A stretch of 62,204 nt of DNA from Balneolaceae bacterium (lineage in GTDB: Bacteria > Bacteroidota > Rhodothermia > Balneolales > Balneolaceae), in the NCBI GenBank assembly GCA_007134695.1, contig SLKI01000045.1:1-62204 (forward strand), given 5' to 3'. The translations under genes were made by a program, and so were the position numbers. This document shows, piece by piece, positions 7,269 through 16,681 of the stretch. The first letter of the stretch is position 1. The number at the start of each line of letters is the position of its first letter. Under the pieces are notes generated by a model. That model had not been told where the DNA came from and ran no database searches. It was given only the letters and a program-made list of their open reading frames with translations.

Positions 7269-8861
7269 CTACATATAGGAATCGATTCTATAATTGGCGG
7301 CTATTTTTTTAAAATCGCTGACTTGTTGATCGATCCATTCAACTGAAAACTTACGTTCTTCAGCGATCAGAGTTGCTGTTTTCGCGGCAATCTCGACACT
7401 CGCTTTGGCATCGAGCAGGAGTGCTCGTGTACGACGGCTCAATACGTCTTCGATGCAGCACGCCAGCTCATAGCGTACTGCCCAGATGATCTCTGCAGGC
7501 CGGATCTCGAGGGAGGGGTGTATCGGTTTATCCCACCCCGGCTGTTCCTGCTCGATTTGCCGGACTTTGGGGGCATCACTCCCGTATAGGTAGTAGGGAT
7601 TTTCGTCGATCGATTCTCCGGAATCAACCGGAGTCTCATGAGACCCGTGTATTTTGAGATCCCGGGTAACCGACGGCCGGGGCGGAAGTTCCCCAACTTC
7701 AGCTGCCGTATCGACCGTATCTTCGGCCATTTTTCGGTATGTCGTCCATTTACCGCCTGTGACAGTGACAAGGCCAGACTGGTCGATAAGAATCGTATGG
7801 TCTCTTGAAATTTTCTTGGTGCTCTTGTCGTCATCCGAACGAACCAGAGGACGGAGCCCGGTAAATACACTCTTGACATCGTCCGGTTCCGGCCGGCTGG
7901 CAAGGTAGCGCCCTGTGTGCGAGAGCAGATACTCAAGTTCTTCAGCCAGCGCCCGTGGCTCCAGGTCAATGCTGTCGACGAGCGTATCGGTCGTTCCGAC
8001 GATCAGGCGGTTGTGCCAGGGGATGGCAAACAGCACCCTGCCGTCATCTGTTTTGGGGATCATCAGGGCGTTATCTCCCGGCATAAATGAGCGATCCAGC
8101 ACGATATGTACTCCCTGACTTGCGCGTATCATCGCCCGGGACTCCCGGTCATCCAGTTCTCGCACAGAGTCGGTAAAAACACCAGTCGCATTCACCACAG
8201 CCTTGCAGCGGAATTGGCGGGACTCCCCGCTTATCTGGTCCAGAGCCGTTACACCCCGAATCAGTCCATTCTCTTTAAGAAAACCTGTCACCTTTAGATA
8301 ATTGATTGCGATTCCGCCGTGATCATGGATCGATTTCATCAGGTCGATCGCCAGCCGGGAATCATCAAATTGTCCGTCGAAATAGCAGACTCCGCCTCTC
8401 AGGTTTTCCGGATTCAGTGAAGGAATCTCCTTTAAAGCCTGGTGAGTGTCGAGGGTCCCGGATGCGCCAAAACCGAGCTTACCGGCCATCCTGTCGTAAA
8501 TTTTCATCCCCAGGCTGTAGAAAGGCTTTTCCCACCATTTGTACCCCGGGATGATGAAAGCCTGCCTCCGAACCAGATGCGGGGCGTTTTGAATCAGAAG
8601 CCCGCGCTCTTTCAGGGCTTCGCGGACCAGTGAGATGTTACCCTGCCGCAAATAACGAACACCACCGTGGACCAGTTTGGTGCTGCGGCTTGATGTGCCC
8701 TTTGCAAAATCGCTCTGCTCAAGCAACAGGGTCCGGTAACCCCGGGTAACCGAATCGAGTGCGGTACCCAGCCCGGTAGCCCCTCCGCCGATAACTATGA
8801 TGTCCCACTCCGGGCTCTCCTGACGCGCAGACTCGACAAGAGTGTTGCGATTCAGTACCAT
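7269..8861 (-). CDS. glpD: aerobic glycerol-3-phosphate dehydrogenase
   Basis: FAD-dependent enzyme that oxidises glycerol-3-phosphate to dihydroxyacetone phosphate and passes electrons to the quinone pool at the membrane. The N-terminal Rossmann motif is DIIVIGGGATGLGTALD; the family signature GTSSRSTKLVHGGVRYL follows, and the C-terminal GlpD domain (EIIWAVRYELACCIEDVLSRRTRALLLDAKAS) is intact. Length is about 530 aa. The ATG at 8861 lies four bases after the glpK stop with AGGAAG just before it, so I prefer it to an in-frame TTG at 8894 that would overlap glpK. Together with glpK it forms the glycerol catabolic pair. Confidence 0.95.
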   Translation of the reverse strand: MVLNRNTLVESARQESPEWDIIVIGGGATGLGTALDSVTRGYRTLLLEQSDFAKGTSSRSTKLVHGGVRYLRQGNISLVREALKERGLLIQNAPHLVRRQAFIIPGYKWWEKPFYSLGMKIYDRMAGKLGFGASGTLDTHQALKEIPSLNPENLRGGVCYFDGQFDDSRLAIDLMKSIHDHGGIAINYLKVTGFLKENGLIRGVTALDQISGESRQFRCKAVVNATGVFTDSVRELDDRESRAMIRASQGVHIVLDRSFMPGDNALMIPKTDDGRVLFAIPWHNRLIVGTTDTLVDSIDLEPRALAEELEYLLSHTGRYLASRPEPDDVKSVFTGLRPLVRSDDDKSTKKISRDHTILIDQSGLVTVTGGKWTTYRKMAEDTVDTAAEVGELPPRPSVTRDLKIHGSHETPVDSGESIDENPYYLYGSDAPKVRQIEQEQPGWDKPIHPSLEIRPAEIIWAVRYELACCIEDVLSRRTRALLLDAKASVEIAAKTATLIAEERKFSVEWIDQQVSDFKKIAANYRIDSYM

Positions 8862-8865
8862 CTTC

Positions 8866-10365
<1,500 letters not shown>

Positions 10366-10381
10366 TTACGCCTGTTAATCT

Positions 10382-11170
10382 TTAATTCGGATGTAACTCT
10401 TCTCCCGTCCTGTCTGTTTGCTCTGCGGATGGATCCTCTACACCCGCCCATTCTAAATATTTTTTCCGAATATCAGAAATATGCTCCTCCAGGTTCTCTG
10501 TTCTCCAGCCGGACGTGTCGATCGGCGGGTAGATATGGGCTGTGCAGCTTCCTGATTTCGTATAGAGGGAACTGCCGGGACTCAATTGCCGATTGCCTTC
10601 GAAATAGATCGGGGTGATCGGATATCCGAGGTCCATCGCCATGCGAAACGGCCCCTTTTTGAACGGGCCAATAACTCCCGAATGTTTTCTCGATCCTTCC
10701 GGCGCCATCATTAGAGAGAGTCTCTGCCGCAACACCCGTTTTTGAGTTTTTCTCAACGTTTCGATCGCTTTCTCCGACTGCTGCCGCCGGATGAAGATTT
10801 GACCGGTCAGCCGGCCGAGCACCAGAAAGATCGGGTTGTACTGAAACTCCCATTTGGCAACAAACCGAATTCTCGGAAGGCCCATTGCCAGGATTGTAAG
10901 CACATCCAGTGTTGAACTGTGATTGATAATGAACAGAGAGGGAACCGGAATCTGATCGGTATGTTTTTTGATCTGGAATCGAACACCGGCCGTCCACAGC
11001 ACAGCCTGGCTCAGTGGCGGCACCATCTTTTCCATGATAAAATTTGTCAACCGGCCAAATGAAACCAGCAGCAACAGGATCACAATAGGTGTGTAGACCA
11101 GCAGAAGCAGAAAAAAGAGGAGAACGGCAGCTGTGCTTCTCAGATAGTCGATCAGTGAGGGAGCGCGCAT
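10382..11170 (-). CDS. plsC: 1-acyl-sn-glycerol-3-phosphate acyltransferase
   Basis: A 262-aa membrane-associated acyltransferase converting lysophosphatidic acid to phosphatidic acid. One or two hydrophobic N-terminal segments (about residues 10-40) precede the catalytic block NHSSTLD (NHx4D motif, near residue 83) and the glycerol-phosphate-binding APEGSR motif. A polar tail ends the protein. Position between yraN and glpK, all on one strand with short gaps, links it to the glycerol-3-phosphate supply. Confidence 0.9.
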   Translation of the reverse strand: MRAPSLIDYLRSTAAVLLFFLLLLVYTPIVILLLLVSFGRLTNFIMEKMVPPLSQAVLWTAGVRFQIKKHTDQIPVPSLFIINHSSTLDVLTILAMGLPRIRFVAKWEFQYNPIFLVLGRLTGQIFIRRQQSEKAIETLRKTQKRVLRQRLSLMMAPEGSRKHSGVIGPFKKGPFRMAMDLGYPITPIYFEGNRQLSPGSSLYTKSGSCTAHIYPPIDTSGWRTENLEEHISDIRKKYLEWAGVEDPSAEQTDRTGEELHPN

Positions 11171-11215
11171 CCGTATTCGATTTAATTCAGGGTTGGGAGG
11201 GCAAAAATTGGCCGG

Positions 11216-11587
11216 TTACTGGAAAGCATTCTCAAAATGCTGTATTGACGGTGCTTCGTTCTCTTTCTGAACGATGGAAACCACATCGAAACGGGCGGGA
11301 GAGCCTTCCATTTTCCTTTCATACATCCAGGCTTCGGCCGCCTTGTAGATCTGTTTCTCTTTCTCACGTCCGATCGTCTCCTCAGGATAACCGAATTTGG
11401 TGTCGGCGAGCGAGCGCACTTCAACAAATACAATACATTTCTGATCGTAGGCTACAACATCCACCTCCGCTCTCATAAAGGAGTAGTTCCGGTCGAGAAT
11501 AGTCCAGCCCTTCGACTCGAGCCAGGCGACTGCCATCTCCTCGGCTTCACGGCCTTTCCGGTATGTTGATTTGGGTGATTTGCTCAT
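11216..11587 (-). CDS. YraN family (UPF0102) endonuclease-like protein
   Basis: A 123-aa protein with the Holliday-junction-resolvase-like fold of the UPF0102 family. The PD-(D/E)xK remnant is visible as RAEVDVVAYD followed by CIVFVEVRS; the usual GEIDLIA core is RAEVDVVA here, and the lysine of ExK is replaced by arginine (EVR). The function of the family is not settled; a DNA-processing role is assumed from the fold. Its ATG overlaps the stop of the GbsR-type gene by four bases (ATGA), so the two are translationally coupled. Confidence 0.85.
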   Translation of the reverse strand: MSKSPKSTYRKGREAEEMAVAWLESKGWTILDRNYSFMRAEVDVVAYDQKCIVFVEVRSLADTKFGYPEETIGREKEKQIYKAAEAWMYERKMEGSPARFDVVSIVQKENEAPSIQHFENAFQ

Positions 11588-12165
11588 GATTTTTTCCCCG
11601 TCACTTTCTTTTTGATGGTTTGATGCGCTTCGGCCATCTTGACCATCTTTTTCAGAAATTCCAGGTTTTTCTTGTTGATGTAGGGGAGCATCGCGTTGGT
11701 AAACCGCTCAAACATCTCCAGGAACTCGACAAAATCGCCGATACGATCCTGGAACTCACGCGCTTCGGGAGTGTCTGGAGCTTCTCTTTCATACTGTTCG
11801 TAAAATTGTGTCAGATTTTCACGGATCGGGGCAATTTCTCGTTGCTGCCGCTCACGGATCAGGGTATGAACCATGGCCCATACATCCTTTTCTGCCGTGT
11901 AGTAATCTTTCCGCTCCCCCTTGAAATGGACTTTATGAATCAATTGCCACTGAACCAGGTTTCTGAGATTCATATTGGCATTACCCCGGCTGATGTTAAG
12001 CTCCCCCATGATGGTATCGGTATCGAGCGGTCTCGATTCGGCGTAGAGCAGTGCGTGAATCTGTGCCATCGTTTTATTGATGCCCCACGCCGAGGCCATC
12101 TCTCCCCAGAGGAGTACGAATTGGTCAACCGCTTTGCGATATGTCTCTCTTTGAGTGTTTTCCAT
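11584..12165 (-). CDS. GbsR/MarR family transcriptional regulator
   Basis: A 193-aa winged-helix DNA-binding protein. The HTH region lies near residues 25-75 (KTMAQIHALLYAESRPLDTDTIMGELNISRGNANMNLRNLVQWQLIHKVHF), the recurring GbsR-type arrangement in which SRGNANMNLR is the recognition helix. The C-terminal half is helical and probably dimerises. In Bacillus, GbsR controls glycine betaine synthesis; here no betaine genes are nearby, so the target is unknown. It follows the FmdB-like gene by two bases and overlaps yraN. Confidence 0.85.
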   Translation of the reverse strand: MENTQRETYRKAVDQFVLLWGEMASAWGINKTMAQIHALLYAESRPLDTDTIMGELNISRGNANMNLRNLVQWQLIHKVHFKGERKDYYTAEKDVWAMVHTLIRERQQREIAPIRENLTQFYEQYEREAPDTPEAREFQDRIGDFVEFLEMFERFTNAMLPYINKKNLEFLKKMVKMAEAHQTIKKKVTGKKS

Positions 12166-12167
12166 CT

Positions 12168-12527
12168 TTAAGGACTGGAAGAGCCGTCACTATTGCCGCC
12201 TCTGCCAGCCTTGCCGCTGCCGGCTTTGTCACCGCCGCCGGCCGGGCCATTAATCGAACCGGTTTGGCCGTCGGGTGCGTCGGCAGAACTGTCAGATCGG
12301 CCGGCAGAACCACCGGCTGCAGGTTTGGAGCCTTGAGACGGATTTGAATTGTTTTTGTACTCTTTAACATACCAGCCGTCACCCTTATAGACAACCCCTC
12401 CGCCTCCGGATATGATCCGCTTTACCTTTTGACCTGTCTCCGGACACTTCTCCAGGGGATCGTCATTAATTCCCTGACGGATTTCAAAGATCGTACCATC
12501 TTCACGTTTGTATTCGTAGGTAGGCAT
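12168..12527 (-). CDS. FmdB-like protein that has lost its zinc ligands
   Basis: The first 60 residues match the FmdB putative regulatory zinc-ribbon family (MPTYEYKREDGTIFEIRQ, then DDPLEKCP, then RIISGGGGVVYKGDGWYV). The family normally has two CxxC pairs; here only one cysteine remains (KCPETG) and the first pair is replaced by KRED, so it can hardly bind zinc in the usual way. The C-terminal half is low-complexity Gly/Ser/Ala (GGSAGRSDSSADAPDGQTGS and similar). The ATG at 12527, giving the conserved MPTYEY start, is preferred to a TTG three codons upstream. It lies between the aminotransferase and the GbsR-type gene. Confidence 0.8.
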   Translation of the reverse strand: MPTYEYKREDGTIFEIRQGINDDPLEKCPETGQKVKRIISGGGGVVYKGDGWYVKEYKNNSNPSQGSKPAAGGSAGRSDSSADAPDGQTGSINGPAGGGDKAGSGKAGRGGNSDGSSSP

Positions 12528-12563
12528 AGCTGACAATTATTTGGTTAAAGCGTTACATTGGAT

Positions 12564-13766
12564 TTAATGGCTCTTTGATAACCTGGAAAACCCTTCTTTT
12601 AATCTCCTGGCCGCCTCTTCGAGCTGCTCCATCGAAGCGGCATAGCTGATGCGGAACCCATTCGGCTCACCAAACGCATCTCCGGGTACAGCCGCTACCC
12701 CATACTCATCCAAAAGGTAGAGGCAGAGGTCGGTAGAGGTTCGAATCGATTTACCCGATGGAGAGGTGCTATCCAGATAACGGGAGCAATCGGGGAACAG
12801 ATAGAATGCACCAGAAGGAGTAAAACAGTTCAGGCCGGGAATCTCTTTGATGGCGTCGACAATAAAATCACGCCTTTTTTTAAACTGTTCACGCATGGCA
12901 TGCACCGGATCGAGAGGACCTCGATAGGCAGCTTCGCCCGCTTTTTGTGAAATAGAGGAGGGTGCCGAAGTCTCCTGGCTCTGAATTTTGGCTAGCGCAG
13001 AGATCACTTCTTCGGGGCCGGCCGCATAACCGAGTCGCCAGCCGGTCATGGCGAATCCCTTGGAGAACCCGTTTACCAGTACCGTTCGATCTGCCAGATC
13101 CGGTGCTGCTTGTAATATCCCTGCATGTTCTCCGTCAAAAACGATGTATTCGTAAATTTCATCGGATAGAATGAGCAGATCCGGATAGTTTCGCAAAACC
13201 TCTGCAAGTTGTTTCAGCTCTTCATTGCTGTACCGGGTACCTGTCGGATTGGATGGCGAACAAAGGATCAGCGCACGGGTTTTGGATGTAAGCTTTTCAT
13301 CGAGCAGTTCCGGTGTCAGTTTGTAGTGATTCTCCAGGCTCGTTTTGACCGGTACGGGTTTGCCGTCGGCCAGTTTGACCATTTCGGGATAGGAGACCCA
13401 GTAGGGGGAGGGGATCAGAACTTCATCCCCGGGGTCGACAGTTGCGAGAAGTGTAAATCCGATCGATTGCTTGGCGCCGTTGGATACGACAATCCGCTCC
13501 GGTGAAACCTCAAGTCCATTGTCACGTTTCAGTTTCTCCGAAATCGCCTCTCGGAGTTCCGGAGTGCCGGCATTCATCGTATATCCGTGAAACCCTTCAT
13601 CAATAGCCCGGATCGCAGCCCGACAGATGTGATCCGGTGTTTTAAAATCCGGTTCCCCGGCACTGAGCGAGATGATGGACTCTCCCCGGCGTGCCAGTTC
13701 TTTGGCTTTTGCCGATATACGAAGCGTTTCGGAAGGTGAAAGCTGTCTGGCTCTTTTTGAGATCAT
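12564..13766 (-). CDS. aspC: aspartate aminotransferase-type PLP enzyme (class I)
   Basis: About 400 aa, fold type I aminotransferase of the I-gamma (AspB/AatA) group. The PLP lysine lies in VNGFSKGFAMTGWRLGYAAG; SPSNPTGTRYS and LSDEIYEYIVFDG are the other cofactor-site motifs, and the C-terminal substrate arginine is in NGFRISYAAS. It most likely transaminates aspartate and 2-oxoglutarate; prephenate as a second substrate is possible in this group. The ATG at 13766 (MISKRARQLSPSETL) is chosen over a TTG twelve codons upstream because it gives the usual family N-terminus. Upstream lies a 245-base repeat-rich spacer, so it may start its own transcript. Confidence 0.92.
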   Translation of the reverse strand: MISKRARQLSPSETLRISAKAKELARRGESIISLSAGEPDFKTPDHICRAAIRAIDEGFHGYTMNAGTPELREAISEKLKRDNGLEVSPERIVVSNGAKQSIGFTLLATVDPGDEVLIPSPYWVSYPEMVKLADGKPVPVKTSLENHYKLTPELLDEKLTSKTRALILCSPSNPTGTRYSNEELKQLAEVLRNYPDLLILSDEIYEYIVFDGEHAGILQAAPDLADRTVLVNGFSKGFAMTGWRLGYAAGPEEVISALAKIQSQETSAPSSISQKAGEAAYRGPLDPVHAMREQFKKRRDFIVDAIKEIPGLNCFTPSGAFYLFPDCSRYLDSTSPSGKSIRTSTDLCLYLLDEYGVAAVPGDAFGEPNGFRISYAASMEQLEEAARRLKEGFSRLSKSH

Positions 13767-13867
13767 GAGCGGGAAATCCTGTGCCGGTTGTTGTGGATTC
13801 AAGAAAGCGTGAAAATAGGAAAATCACCCTCGGAATGCTACAACTGCAGGGGTACGCCAATATATGG

Positions 13868-13974
13868 CTGCATCAGAATAAGCCTGCATCATGGCAGGAC
13901 TGCATCAGAATAAGTCAGCACCAGATGCAAGCCTTTATCTGGGCAAGGCTGCACCAGAGCCTGCATCATGGCAG
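13868..13974. repeat. interleaved direct repeats upstream of the aminotransferase gene
   Basis: CTGCATCAGAATAAG occurs at 13868-13882 and 13900-13914, and GCCTGCATCATGGCAG at 13882-13897 and 13959-13974. The block lies in the spacer between the aminotransferase and coaD, mostly built of GCATCA/GCACCA words. No gene covers it. It may be slippage-derived or contain regulator sites for the aminotransferase. Confidence 0.75.
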
Positions 13975-14012
13975 TGCCGAACAACACACTACAACATAAA
14001 TTACGTTTATCG

Positions 14013-14510
14013 TCAACTCCCCGATTCAAATTTCTCATGAAGTGCTTTTGCGACCGGTGCGGGGACAAAAGAGGAGAGATCTCCGCCCCAATAGGCAACC
14101 TCTTTAACGATCGAAGCCGAAATAAATGTCAGTTGTTCGTCCGGCATCAGAAACAATGTGTCGATCTCCGGTGCCAATCTGCGGTTGGTTAGAGCCATTC
14201 GAAACTCATACTCAAAGTCGGAGATCTGTCGAACGCCGCGAAGCAGAACGGTTGCCCCCTTGCTTCTGGCAAAATCGATCAGAAGCCCGGAGAACTCTTC
14301 AATTTCAACTTGATCATACCAGGGTTCCTCGCGGATGCATTCCCGGATCAGTGCAACTCTTTCGTCACCGCTGAAGACCGAGTCTTTACGGTTGTTGATG
14401 GCAACGGTAACAATCACCTTTTCGAATAACTTGACAGCTCTGCGCAGCAGGTCGATATGGCCGTTGGTGATCGGGTCGAATGAACCGGGAAATAGGGCAG
14501 TCTGTTTCAT
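14013..14510 (-). CDS. coaD: phosphopantetheine adenylyltransferase
   Basis: A 165-aa nucleotidyltransferase that adenylates 4'-phosphopantetheine to dephospho-CoA in coenzyme A synthesis. The N-terminal FPGSFDPITNGHIDLL holds the (T/H)xGH nucleotide motif; GVRQISDFEYEFRMALTNRRL and the C-terminal FISASIVKEVAYWGGDLSSFVP (the ISSTxVR-type loop) are typical. Length is normal. It follows rsmD by seven bases in the same orientation, an arrangement found in many bacteria. Confidence 0.97.
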   Translation of the reverse strand: MKQTALFPGSFDPITNGHIDLLRRAVKLFEKVIVTVAINNRKDSVFSGDERVALIRECIREEPWYDQVEIEEFSGLLIDFARSKGATVLLRGVRQISDFEYEFRMALTNRRLAPEIDTLFLMPDEQLTFISASIVKEVAYWGGDLSSFVPAPVAKALHEKFESGS

Positions 14511-14517
14511 AGTGTTG

Positions 14518-15066
14518 TTAATCTACCGGTTGCCGCTCAAATATGCTAACAATCGTCCGTCCATATGCTTTGGAGAAAAAGCAGGCAGAATGATCCTTAA
14601 AATCGTGACGCTTGTCATGCTCCAGTATGAACCAGCATCCAGGATCCAGCCAGCCGTTATCCAGGATCCGGTCGATCATCTCCTGCATGTAGATATATTC
14701 ATAAGGAGGATCGGAAAAGATGAGCTGGTAAGGTATCGGCTTTTGTTGCAGATATCTTTCTACAGGTACTGCAGAGGTAGAGATTTGCCGATCGACGTCA
14801 AATTTCCTGGAGAGTTGCTCGATATGGCGGATATGTACGGGATTTCGGTCTACAAAATGGACGTGGTCGACTCCCCTGGAGATCGCTTCGAACCCGAGAT
14901 TACCGCTTCCGGCAAAGAGGTCGAGCACACGCATCCCTTCAAAATGCCACCTGGCTGCGATCACCCCGAAAATGCCCTCTTTGGTACGGTCGGATGTGGG
15001 CCTCAATTCACCGGTTTCGGGAACCGGTATCGTTCTGCCTTTCAGTTTTCCTGTAATAATTCTCAT
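14518..15066 (-). CDS. rsmD: 16S rRNA (guanine(966)-N2)-methyltransferase RsmD
   Basis: A 182-aa SAM-dependent methyltransferase modifying G966 (E. coli numbering) of 16S rRNA. MRIITGKLKGRTIPVP is the family start, RPTSDRTKEGIF follows, the SAM-binding motif I is DLFAGSGNLGFEAISRG and the catalytic motif IV is SDPPYEY (D/N-PPY). It sits between coaD and the DUF3822-like gene, a recurrent neighbourhood in Bacteroidota. Confidence 0.95.
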   Translation of the reverse strand: MRIITGKLKGRTIPVPETGELRPTSDRTKEGIFGVIAARWHFEGMRVLDLFAGSGNLGFEAISRGVDHVHFVDRNPVHIRHIEQLSRKFDVDRQISTSAVPVERYLQQKPIPYQLIFSDPPYEYIYMQEMIDRILDNGWLDPGCWFILEHDKRHDFKDHSACFFSKAYGRTIVSIFERQPVD

Positions 15067-15096
15067 GATTCAGATGGGGTCGCCCCTTGAGTAAAT

Positions 15097-15138
15097 ATCC
15101 GGGTGTCAATCGCGTGATAATCCGGGTGTCAATCGCGT
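15097..15138. repeat. tandem 19-bp direct repeat, period 23
   Basis: ATCCGGGTGTCAATCGCGT occurs at 15097-15115 and 15120-15138, separated by GATA, in the 78-base gap between rsmD and the DUF3822-like gene. No function is evident. Confidence 0.85.
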
Positions 15139-15144
15139 CGAAAG

Positions 15145-16035
15145 TCAGGTGGCAGCTGCCCGGGAAACGTTATCGGATTTGTTTAAAGAGAGCAGGACGG
15201 CCGGGAAGGCACTTTCCAGCTTAAAACCGTACGTTGTTTCATCCGCCTCCACATTCATTCGATCGAGTGAGTTTAATATAATGTTGTTTCCGGCACCTTT
15301 GAATGTTGCAGCCATCACATCGGCCATGTTGCGGCCTTCCGGCCCATAGATATAGATCTGTTCATGAAAACCGTTCATCCATCCAAGTTGTTCACCGTAA
15401 AATGCCCAGAGATATGGCATATCGTTGATCGTCTCGAACCGGATAAATGTAGCTCCCCGTAGTTTTCCCAGAAGGTAGGATGCCACACATACGAGATCGC
15501 CGTGACAATCCAGTGTCAGATAAGAGCCGTTCACCTGCGTATGATGTTGCCACTCCCCGCCAAGTTCAAAGCTGCTCAAAAATTCGGTTGAATTGAACTC
15601 TTGCAGCAACTCTCTGTAGTGAGAGGTAATGGTTCGATTGCGAACCAGCAGAAGTTTGAAATCCTGATTGCTCAGATCGAACCAGGTCGATTCCAGATCC
15701 CGCCTGGGAGTGCCGTTCATCAGGATGGAAAGATGGTCTTCCCGCTCATCATTCGTATCGTAGACGAGTCGCGGAAATACACTCCAGCATTCATGCCGGG
15801 CAGGGGTGAGCATGCGAACCATATCGGCGTTGTAATGGTCGCCGAGCCTGGATAACGATTGTCTAACCCCGTCAAAGGAGCTGCTTTCCGGGTCGGAGAT
15901 GGCGTCCACAACGTCAAAGTTGAAATCGACAGTTCCGATGTGGAGCAGCCGGTTCGTAACTGACGGGTCATTAACGGCGTAGTGGAGCTGCTGACCGGCA
16001 AAACAGATTCCAAGACAATGACCCGTAGAATCCAT
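15145..16035 (-). CDS. DUF3822-like protein
   Basis: A 296-aa protein with no signal peptide. Placement beside rsmD and coaD, the length, and the alternating strand/helix pattern with a hydrophobic strand followed by LTLDCHGDLVCVASYLLGKLRGATFIRFE suggest the DUF3822 family that accompanies rsmD in Bacteroidota and appears to have an actin/hexokinase-like (ASKHA) fold. I assign it by context and length more than by motif. No function is established. The upstream GspG-like gene ends three bases before its ATG. Confidence 0.6.
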   Translation of the reverse strand: MDSTGHCLGICFAGQQLHYAVNDPSVTNRLLHIGTVDFNFDVVDAISDPESSSFDGVRQSLSRLGDHYNADMVRMLTPARHECWSVFPRLVYDTNDEREDHLSILMNGTPRRDLESTWFDLSNQDFKLLLVRNRTITSHYRELLQEFNSTEFLSSFELGGEWQHHTQVNGSYLTLDCHGDLVCVASYLLGKLRGATFIRFETINDMPYLWAFYGEQLGWMNGFHEQIYIYGPEGRNMADVMAATFKGAGNNIILNSLDRMNVEADETTYGFKLESAFPAVLLSLNKSDNVSRAAAT

Positions 16036-16038
16036 TAG

Positions 16039-16515
16039 CTAGTGCCAGTTAGGTGCATTCAACAGAGTAGTCCGTTCCAGATCACCAATGGCCAGATCGG
16101 AATCGGGATCCTCAAGCAGGTAGATTTGCGGTCTCAACGTGTCATTCAAAGTATATTGAAATTCGTTGTGTGGTGACCGTGGTGAAAATTTGAGAGAATC
16201 CGGATTATAAACCGAAGGGGGGCGTTCTTCAAACAGTTCCGACCCCTGTTCCACCATCCTTTCATTGGTTTTCAGAAAGTTGACCAGGGTATCCAGGCCA
16301 CCGTCTGTTGGCGGAAATTCACCATATTCATTACGATACTCAATCAATGCATCGCGGACCAGGGTCATTCTGTGCTGGACCCGCTCGGTCATTTCCTGCT
16401 CCTGAAGTACTTCCTGGTACGGATCCACAATTGATCGGTAGAGATAGTAGGCGAGAAATACAATAACGATGCCCAGTACGATGGTGATAACTTTGTTACG
16501 TGTTTCTAAATCCAT
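16039..16515 (-). CDS. membrane-anchored protein resembling GspG pseudopilin domain
   Basis: A 158-aa protein with one N-terminal membrane helix (about residues 8-26, VITIVLGIVIVFLAYYLY) and a soluble domain containing RDALIEYRNEYGEFPPTDGGLDTLVNFL, which recalls the type II secretion major pseudopilin segment of the form YkxxxGxYPtTxqGLxAL. It lacks a prepilin peptidase cleavage signal (no G followed by FTLxE) so it would not be processed as a pilin. No other secretion genes are nearby. It begins the minus-strand run and is three bases from the DUF3822-like gene, so the two probably work together. Confidence 0.6.
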   Translation of the reverse strand: MDLETRNKVITIVLGIVIVFLAYYLYRSIVDPYQEVLQEQEMTERVQHRMTLVRDALIEYRNEYGEFPPTDGGLDTLVNFLKTNERMVEQGSELFEERPPSVYNPDSLKFSPRSPHNEFQYTLNDTLRPQIYLLEDPDSDLAIGDLERTTLLNAPNWH

Positions 16516-16681
16516 GAGTTAAGTCTGTTGTTGTTCAATAAAACCCCCGGTGAAAGCGGAAAAAAGAAAATAAACGCAGGCACCTAGATATGCAACTCCG
16601 GTATCTTGCCCCGGTGAATCAGTCGTTTCATCCATGGTTTCGAAGCGGTAGTTTAACCCACCTTGAAAAATTGAGGTGATT

